A model generated the notes under the pieces. That model saw only the letters and a program-made list of their open reading frames with translations. It was not told the DNA's origin and did no database searches. A program made the position numbers and the translations under genes. From an uncultured Bacteroidales bacterium (GTDB lineage: Bacteria; Bacteroidota; Bacteroidia; Bacteroidales; Paludibacteraceae): 64,000 bases of DNA. The stretch's first letter is position 1, and every line of letters begins with the position of its first letter. Positions 28,154-37,174 of this stretch are shown piece after piece. Where the stretch lies: the NCBI GenBank assembly GCA_946411385.1, contig CAMKDV010000005.1, forward strand, positions 62,001 to 126,000, given 5' to 3'.

Positions 28154-28186
28154 AGTCTATTCGTTCTACTTCAACTCTCTCGTTGC

Positions 28187-29530
28187 TTATTTCTTTCCGT
28201 ATTCGGAATCAATCTTCTTGTATGCCAGCCATGTTACAAGCAGCGTGGCTGCCGAGCAGGCAATCACCATCCAGAAGAACCATTCATAGCCTATCGCCAT
28301 CTCAATCTTGCCGGCTACAAAGCCCGGAAGCATCATGCTCAGCGCCATAAATGCCGTGCAGATGGCATAATGTGAGGTCTTGAACTCGCCTTCCGAGAAG
28401 TACATCATATACATCATATAGGCGGTGAAACCGAAACCGTAACCGAACTGCTCAATCACGATAGCCGTGCCTATTGCCCACGGGTCGGTCGGTAGGCAGG
28501 TACTCAGGTATACAAAACTCAAGCAGGGAAGTGTCATAGCTGCCGCCATGATCCACAGAGAGCGTTTCAAGCCGCGTTTGGAGATATACATACCGCCTAC
28601 TATGCCGCCCAATAGCAGGAAAATCACACCTATCGTGCCATATAGCAAACCTACCATCCTCGTATCCAACCCCAGACCGCCGCCGATGATCTGTCCCGCA
28701 GCGTTGTAGGTTACTTCGCGTGCGTCCACCAGGAATGGTTGGCAAAGCTTGATCAGGAAGCCTTCCGGCAGACGGTACAGTAGCATGAATAGTATTGCCA
28801 GCCAAACACCTTTCTTTGTAAAGAAGGTTGAGAAAGAGTGGCCGAGTTCAGTCCAGGTGTTCTGTTCGCCTGATTCGCCCACGCGCGGTTTGTCGTCATC
28901 CGAGTGCGGCATCACAAAGATGTGATAGATCGTAATCAGGAACATCACCACAGCCGTCACGCCCAGCGTCACTTGCCATGACCAGGGTATATCACCCGTA
29001 CGGCTTTCCACCTCGCCGGCGATATATACCAGCACGCCCTGACCGAACACGCTGGCTATGCGGTAGAAGGTCGAACGAATACCGATAAACCGTGCCTGAC
29101 TGCTCGGGCTGTGGGCCAGCATATAGAAGCCGTCGGCGGCTATATCGTGCGTAGCGGATGCAAAAGCCGCAATGATAAACAATATGAGCGTCACGCTGAA
29201 CAGACTCACGCTCGTGCCTTTCGCCGCGATAGTGGCGGCATCCGGATGAGGAAGACTGAGCGTCAAACCGATACAAAGTGCCGACAGCAGTACCTGCATC
29301 GTTACTATCCACCAGCGTTTGGTCTTCACCACATCCACTATCGGACTCCATATTCCCTTCAAAAACCACGGAAAATACAGTAGTGTCGTAAAGAATGACA
29401 GGGAGTCGTTCGGGACACCCATCTTTGCAAACATCATCACGCTGATGTTATTGACCAGGAAATAGGGTATACCTTCCGCAAAATACAGCGTTGGTACCCA
29501 GAACCACGGATTAACGGATTTCGTTGCCAT
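28187..29530 (-). CDS. AmpG-like MFS transporter
   Basis: 447 residues with 12 or more hydrophobic segments. The N-terminus PWFWVPTLYFAEGIPYFLVN and LYFPWFLKGIWSPIVD, plus THDIAADGFYM (around residue 125), are typical of the AmpG muropeptide/peptide-acetyl-CoA transporter group. In Gram-negatives AmpG imports GlcNAc-anhydroMurNAc peptides for wall recycling. The start overlaps the upstream secreted protein by 20 bases, which suggests cotranscription with it; that protein may act on wall sugars. Confidence 0.85.
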   Translation of the reverse strand: MATKSVNPWFWVPTLYFAEGIPYFLVNNISVMMFAKMGVPNDSLSFFTTLLYFPWFLKGIWSPIVDVVKTKRWWIVTMQVLLSALCIGLTLSLPHPDAATIAAKGTSVSLFSVTLILFIIAAFASATHDIAADGFYMLAHSPSSQARFIGIRSTFYRIASVFGQGVLVYIAGEVESRTGDIPWSWQVTLGVTAVVMFLITIYHIFVMPHSDDDKPRVGESGEQNTWTELGHSFSTFFTKKGVWLAILFMLLYRLPEGFLIKLCQPFLVDAREVTYNAAGQIIGGGLGLDTRMVGLLYGTIGVIFLLLGGIVGGMYISKRGLKRSLWIMAAAMTLPCLSFVYLSTCLPTDPWAIGTAIVIEQFGYGFGFTAYMMYMMYFSEGEFKTSHYAICTAFMALSMMLPGFVAGKIEMAIGYEWFFWMVIACSAATLLVTWLAYKKIDSEYGKK

Positions 29531-31847
29531 GTATGTCGTATATTTTATTGTTTTTCAATATGTACATTTGCCCGCCTACAATCATCTTGACGGGCATATT
29601 TGTTTCGTCGTTGCCTACCTTTGGCAGCGCTTCCACTTCCTGCCAGCTGGCATATTCGCAGATGATGTCCACCAGCCGGAACAGATAGTCGGTATTCTTT
29701 TCTATCCCGGTGAACATACATTTGAACTTCTCTATGTACAGCGGGTAGGCGCCGGCATCGGGATTGTCGGAGAAGATCTCAGGCGTAAGGTGCAGGCTGT
29801 GCGAGAAATCTTGCGGCTCCAACATGGTGGAAGTCATCAGCTCTGCCTCCACGGTGGTTGTGTGGCGAGATGTGTTTGCGCACGAAGTAGTTACGGTCGC
29901 CGATTTGATGTCCGGCTGTGACAAGATGGTTATTTCTACTGCCGACGGTCTGCCGTAAAGCGTCAGGTTGAGCGGCATCTCCACGGCTGCACCACGGGTA
30001 GAGGAGTAGTTCAGAATAGTATCTTTGCTGTCCACATCCTGTCTCATCCATCTGCTGTCGGCTATCTGCACATTCACGCCCAGGCTGTCGGTCTTCACGC
30101 CCAGCGTGCCGTACACAACCGTTCGTCCGTTCCTCACGCCGCGCAAGTGGCCTTCCTCATCCACCGTGGCAATTGTCGTATCCCGGCTTTCCCATGTTGC
30201 CATTCCCGGGTCTACGGGCAGTTCGCCTGCAGCAGAGGACGAGTACAGTTCAATCGCGTACGGCTGCAGATCGCAGATCACACTATCCAGTGCGATGCGT
30301 ACATCGCCTGCCTCAATATGTACGGCTTTCTCCACGCGCGCATTACCCGCCGTGGCTACCAGTACTCCGTCACCGCCTATAGGCGAAGCGGTGAAGATCT
30401 TGCCGTCTGCACTGATCGTGCCCAACGATGCGGGGTCGCAACTCAGCGTAAAACCGTCATAATCGTTCTCAATAAGCACGCCATACTGGTTGTATGCTCT
30501 CAGGTGCGGTGCGTACGATGCGTACGAAGGTAGTTCCAGCGTACCGGTTGCGCCGTCGTGGAAGAGAAGCGAAGCCGGCTGCTCATCGTCAGGCGAAGTG
30601 CTGAATAGGAAGATAGCATTGCTCACCGCACGCGGATTGGCTTCCGTCGTCGGATTGAGTATATGTCCGCCCAGGTTGAACTGTGCGCTACCGCCGCCGT
30701 CAGCACCCATCGCTGAGGATGCTCCGAAATAGCGTAGAATGCTGCACATCTCATGCGTGAACATACCGGGCTTCTCCATCACCATCATCCATAGCCTCTG
30801 ATGATCCTGACTGATGCCAAAGCCCGTTCTTGGGTAGTTCTGGTTGTTGTATTGCTCTGCCCAGTTGCGGAAACGCAAGCGGTAATCTTTCATCACCAGA
30901 CAGTTACCTGCACTAAGTTGCTCTATCTGCGGGTACTCTTCCGTCAGCGCGGCGTAGATGCCTATCGTGAAATGAATCGTGTCGCCTATGCCTGCCTGTT
31001 GTAGGAACGCCTTGCGTGTGCCGCGTGCCTGCAGTACCGCCTGATGTTCGCCTACTATCGTGCCGCCTGTCGTATTGGTGCTGCGTACGATGCCGTGCAT
31101 CTCCTCGTTGATCACCCAATTGCCCGTCAGGTCCAGCACTACCTCATACAGGTCATCCACCGTGCGTGTCGCGGTCGTGCCCAGGTCGGAATTGAACAGT
31201 ACTATCTCGTTCTCGTTAGGGTTGTTCCTGTTTCGGTTGGTCTCACGCAGTTTCTTGCTTGTACTGTCTATCCGCACCCAACTGTCCCAACTGTATTGGT
31301 CGATAAAGGCTTTGCCCTCTCTATCTATCATCAGGAAACCCAACTCTTGCTTCTGCTCTTCTTCGGGCAAACCCATCGAGGCGGCTACACCTAATCCCCA
31401 GTTGGTGATGTTGGCGCCTATCTTGCCGTTCCTCACTTGTCCTGTACAGGCTACACCTATCAGGTTCTCGTCGTTGTTCACTATCCAGAAGTTGCAGTTC
31501 ACCGATCCGATGCTGCGATGCCCTTCCGCATCCAGCCTGTGATGGGTCGTTACCATTCCTTCGGTCTTGCCTATCGTCGTGGCGTGCGTCTCCTCCACGC
31601 GGATGTAAGGGGTGGTCAGATCCACATCGTACAAATAGCAGTTACGCGTCTTGCCGCTGTTCGTTATCGTAAAGCGCGTATAAACGACACCCGGACCTAC
31701 AGGATAGCTCTCCAAGGTATCAATGGCGTATTGCACAATAGTTGAACTGTCCTGAGTCGTTTGTACAGGAATGGTTCCGTGCCCGTTTTGCGCCTGCGTA
31801 CCAAGCGCAAAAATACTGATGATTACCAAAAATGCGAAGCGTTGCAT
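29511..31847 (-). CDS. Secreted phosphodiester glycosidase-like (NAGPA/DUF2233) protein with Ig-like domain and sorting tail
   Basis: 778 residues from the ATG at 31847, chosen because it gives a compact signal peptide (MQRFAFLVIISIFALGTQAQ); 31880 is possible, and a GTG at 31925 is too near the promoter. The NAGPA-like domain covers about 60-420; its key element is GADGGGSAQFNLGG, matching the DGGGS active-site motif of phosphodiester alpha-GlcNAcase. A BIG2-like Ig domain follows (AIATVDEEGHLRGVRNGRTV). The C-terminus MIVGGQMYILKNNKIYDIHG resembles that of the endonuclease I protein. In bacteria this family has been linked to exopolysaccharide or wall-sugar processing. Confidence 0.8.
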   Translation of the reverse strand: MQRFAFLVIISIFALGTQAQNGHGTIPVQTTQDSSTIVQYAIDTLESYPVGPGVVYTRFTITNSGKTRNCYLYDVDLTTPYIRVEETHATTIGKTEGMVTTHHRLDAEGHRSIGSVNCNFWIVNNDENLIGVACTGQVRNGKIGANITNWGLGVAASMGLPEEEQKQELGFLMIDREGKAFIDQYSWDSWVRIDSTSKKLRETNRNRNNPNENEIVLFNSDLGTTATRTVDDLYEVVLDLTGNWVINEEMHGIVRSTNTTGGTIVGEHQAVLQARGTRKAFLQQAGIGDTIHFTIGIYAALTEEYPQIEQLSAGNCLVMKDYRLRFRNWAEQYNNQNYPRTGFGISQDHQRLWMMVMEKPGMFTHEMCSILRYFGASSAMGADGGGSAQFNLGGHILNPTTEANPRAVSNAIFLFSTSPDDEQPASLLFHDGATGTLELPSYASYAPHLRAYNQYGVLIENDYDGFTLSCDPASLGTISADGKIFTASPIGGDGVLVATAGNARVEKAVHIEAGDVRIALDSVICDLQPYAIELYSSSAAGELPVDPGMATWESRDTTIATVDEEGHLRGVRNGRTVVYGTLGVKTDSLGVNVQIADSRWMRQDVDSKDTILNYSSTRGAAVEMPLNLTLYGRPSAVEITILSQPDIKSATVTTSCANTSRHTTTVEAELMTSTMLEPQDFSHSLHLTPEIFSDNPDAGAYPLYIEKFKCMFTGIEKNTDYLFRLVDIICEYASWQEVEALPKVGNDETNMPVKMIVGGQMYILKNNKIYDIHGNEIR

Positions 31848-31938
31848 CTTCTGGTAAAAAGGAATTATTTTCGATTGCATTATCTGTGTGTTTTTCGGCG
31901 GAACGTACGTACCGCATATCGGCACATAATTCCACGTA

Positions 31939-31970
31939 CAAAGTTACTAAAAAAATACCGAAAATGCAAA
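31939..31970 (-). promoter_or_regulatory. Promoter of the NAGPA-like - AmpG-like gene pair
   Basis: Minus-strand TTTG (31970-31967), 20 bases, TAACTTTG (31946-31939). Its position rules out the upstream GTG at 31925 as a good start. Confidence 0.8.
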
Positions 31971-32037
31971 TTTTTTTGCAGTTTAATTCTCTTTTTGTGC
32001 AAAATTGTGCCAAATGTAAACTTTTTTGCGCATCTTC

Positions 32038-32069
32038 CTTGCAAATCTCAAAAAAATGTTGTACCTTTG
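32038..32069 (+). promoter_or_regulatory. Promoter of the CNNM-type gene
   Basis: CTTG (32038-32041), 20 bases, TACCTTTG (32062-32069). The ATG is 41 bases after the -7 box. Divergent from the promoter at 31939-31970. Confidence 0.7.
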
Positions 32070-32109
32070 TGCTGAAATGTCTTACCTACGGGAACACGAC
32101 ATTTGATTT

Positions 32110-33180
32110 ATGGGACTACTATTACTTTTTCTTGGCATCACTCTGTTGGTTTCGTTTTTGTGTTCGACGCTCGAGTCGGTGCTGATGACAACTACACTTT
32201 CGTACATCTCTCTTCGTGAGGAGGAGGGAGATAAGGCAGCCGTTCTTTTCAAGCAGTACAAGCTCGATACGGAGCGTCCGTTGGCGGCTATCCTTTCGCT
32301 GAACACCATCGCCAATACCGTCGGCTCAGCAGGTATAGGTATGCAGGCTACTATCGTCTTCGGTAGTGCATGGTTCGGCTTGGTCAGTGCCGTCGTTACT
32401 TTGCTTATCCTTATTTTTGCCGAGATAGTGCCTAAGACTATCGGCACAACCTACTGGAAATCCCTCATGAGCTTCACCGCCTATACAATCCGCGGTTTGA
32501 TTGTCATCATGTATCCCTTCGTCATGCTCGTTCATCTGCTCACCAGGTCATTCCGCAAGGACGATATGGGCGATAATGCCGTTTCCCGTGAGGAAGTGAG
32601 TGCCATGGCCAATGTGGGCGAAGAGGAGGGAGTGATTGAGCAGGATGAGAACAAGATCATCCAGAATGTCATCCGTCTGGATGAGATCAAGGCTTTCGAG
32701 GTTATGACGCCTCGCGTTGTGGCAGCCATCGCGCCCGAGAAAATGACGCTTCGCGAGTACTACGATTCCGACGATTACGATCATTTCTCCCGTATCCCCG
32801 TCTATGCCGAGTCCCCCGAGTTTATCACGGGCTATGTGCTGCGTGATGATGCGCTCGAAGATCTGGCAGAAGACCATTTTGATACCCGTCTTGGCGAGAT
32901 CAAACGCTCTCTGCCGTACTTCAACGAGGATACATCTATCTCCGACATCTTCGATGCCATGCTCAAGCAGAAGAGCCAGATTGCGCTCGTCATCGACGAG
33001 TACGGTTGTTTCCAGGGTATCATCACCCTCGAGGATATCATCGAAACGATCTTCGGTTTCGAGATCATCGACGAGAACGATGTTATCACCGATATGCAGC
33101 AATATGCCCGCGAGCGTTGGCAGAAGCGCCAGAAGCGTATTGCCAAGCATGCCATCACCTCATCACCTTCTGAAGCGTGA
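32110..33180 (+). CDS. CNNM/HlyC-type membrane protein (DUF21 plus CBS pair)
   Basis: 356 residues. The DUF21 transmembrane domain (about 1-160) has four hydrophobic segments and the conserved PLAAILSLNTIANTVGSAGIG; the CBS pair spans about 195-325, with MTPRVV at its start and GIITLEDIIETIFG near its end. CNNM/CorC relatives move Mg2+ or Na+ out of the cell. The C-terminal CorC_HlyC domain found in most bacterial members is absent; only about 30 charged residues follow the CBS pair. The next gene begins inside its stop codon (TGATG). Confidence 0.9.
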   Translation: MGLLLLFLGITLLVSFLCSTLESVLMTTTLSYISLREEEGDKAAVLFKQYKLDTERPLAAILSLNTIANTVGSAGIGMQATIVFGSAWFGLVSAVVTLLILIFAEIVPKTIGTTYWKSLMSFTAYTIRGLIVIMYPFVMLVHLLTRSFRKDDMGDNAVSREEVSAMANVGEEEGVIEQDENKIIQNVIRLDEIKAFEVMTPRVVAAIAPEKMTLREYYDSDDYDHFSRIPVYAESPEFITGYVLRDDALEDLAEDHFDTRLGEIKRSLPYFNEDTSISDIFDAMLKQKSQIALVIDEYGCFQGIITLEDIIETIFGFEIIDENDVITDMQQYARERWQKRQKRIAKHAITSSPSEA

Positions 33181-34361
33181 TGAAGCCTTCCGATATTCTC
33201 ATAGTATTGTTGCGTGAGGCCGTCACCGGTGAGGCGGCTGTCATCACTTCTGTACCCGATTGGCAGCAGGTGTTGCGTCTGGCGCATATCCATGGCGTAG
33301 AGCCGCTCCTGGCGGATGTTATTCTCCGTCTGCCCGCTGAGAAGCAACCAGACCGTTCTACCGTACTTATGCTCAAGCAGCTCTGCCTGCATAACATGCA
33401 GCAGCAGACCTATTGGCGCCGTTGTATAGCTGCGGCTGTCAGCGCGTTGCGTCAGGCAAACATCGAACCAGTATTACTCAAGGGCTTCGGACTTGCCGAA
33501 CATTATGACAAACCCTATCTGCGCAGTTGGGGCGATGCCGACATCTGGGTGGGCATCAGCAATTACCATCCCGCGTGTGGCGTGCTTCGTAACACCTTTC
33601 CCGAAGCTATTCATCACGACGAAGAGTACGAAGAACTAAAGCATTACGGCATCGTCTTTCCCGATGGCAAGGCTATCGAACTTCACCGTATTGCCATGGA
33701 TTTCCCTACGCGCCACGAAGACCGTCTTTGGCAGACGCTCGAGCGGCAGTACCTCGTTCAGGCGGGGCAAGCAGGCGCTACGATGTTCGACAGTAACGGC
33801 GTCAGCGTAGTCGTACCCCCCGAACCGTTCAACTTGCTCTTTGTCTTTCTTCATGCTTGGGAACATTTCTGCGGAAGCGGCATGCCGCTCAAGCAACTTG
33901 CCGATATAGCCTTGCTCGTCCGTGATGATTACACATCCTTGAATGATGCCGACAAGCAGACTTTCAATCGTTTCTTGCTCACTTGGCTCCGACGTTTTCA
34001 TGTCCGCGAAGCCTGGCAACTCATCGCTTATGCGGCTTGGCAGGTCTTTGGCGTCACCATGCCGCTCTATATGCCCGCAGCACCTACAGCGCGGCAGACG
34101 TTATTCTTGCAGACCGTCCTATCGGAAGGCCAGTGCCGCATTCATGAGAATGTTCTGGGAGGAAAAGACCGCAACGAAGAGCGTGAACGCGTCAAACAAT
34201 TACCTGTTCTGCGGCGCAAAATGATCACATTAAGAGGGCGCTTTTCACACGCCCTCTTTCTCCGCACCTACGCGCCGGCTTATGCCCGCCATGTGCTCTT
34301 TGCTTCTATCCGCAAGGGTATCCGCCGCACCCTCCGCCGTGAACGGATGATTGACTACTAA
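33180..34361 (+). CDS. Uncharacterised nucleotidyltransferase family protein (PF14907 type)
   Basis: 393 residues from the ATG at 33180. The signature VLLKGFGLAEHYDKPYLRSW followed by GDADIWVG matches the NTP_transf_5 family, where LKG and D-x-D form the nucleotidyltransferase site. These proteins often sit in polysaccharide or serine-kinase-like clusters, but here the partner is a CNNM protein to which it is coupled. The acceptor is unknown. A small hairpin at 34232-34258 lies inside the gene. The stop is formed by the edge of the 7-bp array. Confidence 0.75.
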   Translation: MKPSDILIVLLREAVTGEAAVITSVPDWQQVLRLAHIHGVEPLLADVILRLPAEKQPDRSTVLMLKQLCLHNMQQQTYWRRCIAAAVSALRQANIEPVLLKGFGLAEHYDKPYLRSWGDADIWVGISNYHPACGVLRNTFPEAIHHDEEYEELKHYGIVFPDGKAIELHRIAMDFPTRHEDRLWQTLERQYLVQAGQAGATMFDSNGVSVVVPPEPFNLLFVFLHAWEHFCGSGMPLKQLADIALLVRDDYTSLNDADKQTFNRFLLTWLRRFHVREAWQLIAYAAWQVFGVTMPLYMPAAPTARQTLFLQTVLSEGQCRIHENVLGGKDRNEERERVKQLPVLRRKMITLRGRFSHALFLRTYAPAYARHVLFASIRKGIRRTLRRERMIDY

Positions 34362-34465
34362 AATCTTAAATCTCAAATCTCAAATCTCAAATCTAAAATC
34401 TAAAATCTAAAATCTAAAATCTCAAATCTAAAATCTAAAATCTCAAATCTAAAATCTAAAATCTT
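34361..34465. repeat. Perfectly phased 7-bp array, fifteen AAATCTN units
   Basis: Fifteen heptads without a single indel: AAATCT followed by A (nine), C (four) or T (two, the first and the last unit). It is the whole gap between two convergent genes and contributes bases to both stop codons. Not palindromic, so it is not a terminator of the usual kind. Confidence 0.97.
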
Positions 34466-35237
34466 AAATCCGCTCCAGCGTATTGACAGGAATCCATCCG
34501 TTGTAGTTACCTACTTCGATATTGGCGTAGCCGTCAAGTACTTCGTGTATCAGCACTTTCGTTCCCTCATGCAATGTGAACAGCTCTGTGCCGCTCCTGT
34601 CGGGCGAGGCTTTGGCATTCACGATGCCGCGTGTGATGATGGCTTCCGCCCGTATGCTGTCGCGATGATGCAGCGAGGCAGCATTGGCGAACGCTATAGC
34701 TGATACAATCAATGCCACGATACCCGTATAGAAGCCCGACTTGCGTATTGCCAGTGAGTGGGAGAATGCGAAGAGTAGCAGGCTGATAAGTGCTATAGCA
34801 AACAAGGCGATGGACAGCCACATCCATACATGCTCCGCCAAACTGTTGCGCAGCATCAGCGTCCATTGGCGCAAGAAGAATACCTGCGTGTCGGCTATAT
34901 TGTCCACAATACGCGTACGCGCAAACTCCAGATTGAAGCGAGCGTTCTTGTTCGTCGGGTCCAGCCTCAGGCAACGCTCGTAGGCAAGAATGGCTTGCGA
35001 CAGCTCGCCCTGCTTGAAGCGCGCGTTACCCAGATTATAGTACACCGGCGCATAGGCGCGCGTAAGTTCGGGAGCCTCGTCGATGATGGCTTGGTATTGC
35101 TCAGCCGCTTCGTCGTAACGGCTCTCGCTATATGCCTGATTGGCTGCTGCCCATAGCTCTTTGGGCGTTTGTGCCTGCAGCAAGATGCTGGCTGTCAGCA
35201 GCAGCAGGCTGGTCAGTAGGATATGAATAGTTCTCAT
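34464..35237 (-). CDS. batE: BatE: TPR plus SH3-like aerotolerance protein
   Basis: 257 residues from the ATG at 35237, which overlaps the batD stop by four bases (an ATG three codons upstream is less likely). Signal peptide, two or three TPRs (about 22-115), two membrane helices (about 130-200) and a C-terminal bacterial SH3 domain (IITRGIVNAKASPDRSGTELF to the end). This is the BatE layout. Last gene of the Bat operon, which in Bacteroides fragilis supports oxygen tolerance. Confidence 0.9.
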   Translation of the reverse strand: MRTIHILLTSLLLLTASILLQAQTPKELWAAANQAYSESRYDEAAEQYQAIIDEAPELTRAYAPVYYNLGNARFKQGELSQAILAYERCLRLDPTNKNARFNLEFARTRIVDNIADTQVFFLRQWTLMLRNSLAEHVWMWLSIALFAIALISLLLFAFSHSLAIRKSGFYTGIVALIVSAIAFANAASLHHRDSIRAEAIITRGIVNAKASPDRSGTELFTLHEGTKVLIHEVLDGYANIEVGNYNGWIPVNTLERI

Positions 35238-37096
35238 AATTTGCATTCTTCCAGTTCGTTGATCATCTGTTCGGTAAGCTTGTACAGTTCCTCGGGCTTC
35301 ACGCCCATCGAGGGCGCGTAGCGTGCAAAGGCGGCATCTTGCAGCACATTGTTGGTCTGCTCAATCAGCGTTTCGCTGATACCTTTGGCGCGCAGCGTGG
35401 AGGTGATAGTCTCTTTGTTGAGATCGGCTGTAGGTATAGTCAGTCGGTCGCTCAGGTATTGCATGGCGGCACGCTCTATCTCCTCAAAGAACTGCTCTTT
35501 GTGCTCCGTCTGGCTCATCAGCGATTTGGCTTTCTTCAGCCGCTTGCGTGCTACGCTGTTAGCCTGGCGGTAGCGTACGCGGGTCAGGTCGGCGTTCTCG
35601 CGGATACGTTTGCGGAATAATACGAACAGCAGCAATGCTACCAGCAGCGGGCAAACATATAGCAGCCACATTTGCCATGAGCCGAAGTCCACTTTCTTTG
35701 CTACGCTTCGCTCCGACGGCTTGAAGTCTGCCGCACTTATGTAGCGGATATCCGAACCCAGTTCCTTAATATCCTCTTTCGTTACATAGTTGTTCACTAC
35801 CGTGCCACCGCCATCCTGTTCGCCTGCGCCACGCGCTATATGCAGCGTATATTCCGGCGAACGGAGCGTCTGGTATGTGCCTTTCTCCGTATCAAAATAG
35901 CTGAACTCCACCGCCGGTATGGTATACTCGCCGGCTGCACGGGGGATAGCCAGGTACTCGATGGTACGTGTGCCGGACATGCCTCCCGTAGAGGTCTTAA
36001 CATTGTTGGTTACCTTCGGGTCGTATTGCTCAAAGCCTTCCGGCCAATCTACTGCAGGGTTCTTCAGCAGTTTCATGTTGCCGGCGCCGCGAACGGTGAT
36101 CGTAAGCGTTACCGCCTCGTTGGCTTTCAGGTCGGTAGCGGATATCTTCGAATCCATCGTGAACTTGCCTACGCCGCCTGCAAACGAAGCAGGTTTGCCT
36201 GTGGGCAACGGCTGTACATGGATGGTCACGCCCGGCGCACGAAGCGTACGGGTAGCGGAGGTATAGGAGTTGAAGAAGTCGTCGAATATCGAGCGCGAGC
36301 GTGCCTGATTAGGTACCAGCAGCACTGCTTCGAACATGGCGGGGTCAATCTGTATGTCGCCCGACTTCTGCGGGTAGAGTAGGATAGAGTAGAAGGTCAC
36401 TGCCTGGTAGTTGCGGCCGTTGTAGTTCTCCAATTCCCATTGGGCATCCTGTGTATTGAGTTTCTGCTGAAGGAAGGATGTGAAGTCGGGGAAGGTCATG
36501 TTGTTGGTGAACTGCTTGAACTCCGCTCCGGCTACGTACAGCCTGTACGAAAGCGAGATAGCTTCCTGTTCGTATACCTTGGTGCGGCTGACCAGTGTGC
36601 GGACGAAGATGTTGCCTTCCTCTCGTCCGCTGCCTGTGGTCTGCGGCGCCTGCTGCTTGCTCACGGCGGCCTGCTGATTGCTGCCCGCTGATTGCTGACT
36701 GCTTTGCTGCGGCTGGTCTTCGGGTAGTACGGTTATCTTCACGCCATTCGAGGTGTACTGCGCATTGCCTACTGTAATCACTGCCGGTGGTATGCTGAAA
36801 GTACCCGCCTTCTGCGCCATGAGCGTGTAGGTATATGTCAGTTGGAACGACGAGGTGCGCTTGCCGTTGACGAACGATGTGGAGGACGATTGCGAGGTGT
36901 ATGGACCGGCAATGTAGTCGAATCCGTCAAACTCGGGCGCACGCAGGTCTTTGGCACGCTGGTTGACAGTATAGCTCATCTGGAACGGTCTGCCCACAAT
37001 CACCTGTGCCGGCGCTTGCGCACGGAACACCACATCCTCCCCGAATGTGCTCAGTGCAATCGCTGCAAACAATACGATAGTTAGTATCCTTCTCAT
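35234..37096 (-). CDS. batD: BatD: periplasmic aerotolerance protein
   Basis: 620 residues from the ATG at 37096; the frame continues seven codons upstream into the heptad array and starts there with GTG, so the ATG is preferred. Signal peptide MRRILTIVLFAAIALSTFGE, then several Ig-like beta domains (DLRAPEFDGFDYIAGP and YSILLYPQKSGDIQIDPAMF are typical BatD stretches), one membrane helix near residue 470 (MWLLYVCPLLVALLLFVLF) and a cytoplasmic helical tail. Part of the MoxR-vWA envelope complex; coupled to batE. Confidence 0.92.
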   Translation of the reverse strand: MRRILTIVLFAAIALSTFGEDVVFRAQAPAQVIVGRPFQMSYTVNQRAKDLRAPEFDGFDYIAGPYTSQSSSTSFVNGKRTSSFQLTYTYTLMAQKAGTFSIPPAVITVGNAQYTSNGVKITVLPEDQPQQSSQQSAGSNQQAAVSKQQAPQTTGSGREEGNIFVRTLVSRTKVYEQEAISLSYRLYVAGAEFKQFTNNMTFPDFTSFLQQKLNTQDAQWELENYNGRNYQAVTFYSILLYPQKSGDIQIDPAMFEAVLLVPNQARSRSIFDDFFNSYTSATRTLRAPGVTIHVQPLPTGKPASFAGGVGKFTMDSKISATDLKANEAVTLTITVRGAGNMKLLKNPAVDWPEGFEQYDPKVTNNVKTSTGGMSGTRTIEYLAIPRAAGEYTIPAVEFSYFDTEKGTYQTLRSPEYTLHIARGAGEQDGGGTVVNNYVTKEDIKELGSDIRYISAADFKPSERSVAKKVDFGSWQMWLLYVCPLLVALLLFVLFRKRIRENADLTRVRYRQANSVARKRLKKAKSLMSQTEHKEQFFEEIERAAMQYLSDRLTIPTADLNKETITSTLRAKGISETLIEQTNNVLQDAAFARYAPSMGVKPEELYKLTEQMINELEECKL

Positions 37097-37104
37097 ATTA
37101 AACC

Positions 37105-37174
37105 TTTCACTTTTCACCTTTCACTTTTCACCTTTCACTTTTCACCTTTCACCTTTCACTTTTCACCTTTCAAT
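37105..37174 (-). repeat. Heptad array, ten TTTCACY units, between batBC and batD
   Basis: On the + strand nine units TTTCACT/TTTCACC and a last TTTCAAT, all 7 bases. On the transcript it reads as RGTGAAA repeats ending just before the batD ATG. It begins at the base after the batBC stop codon. Confidence 0.95.

Noticed and set aside
34232..34258. Hairpin AAGAGGGC/GCCCTCTT that looks like a terminator
   Set aside because: It lies inside the intact nucleotidyltransferase frame and has no proper T-run; coding sequence continues for 100 bases with good family-like residues.
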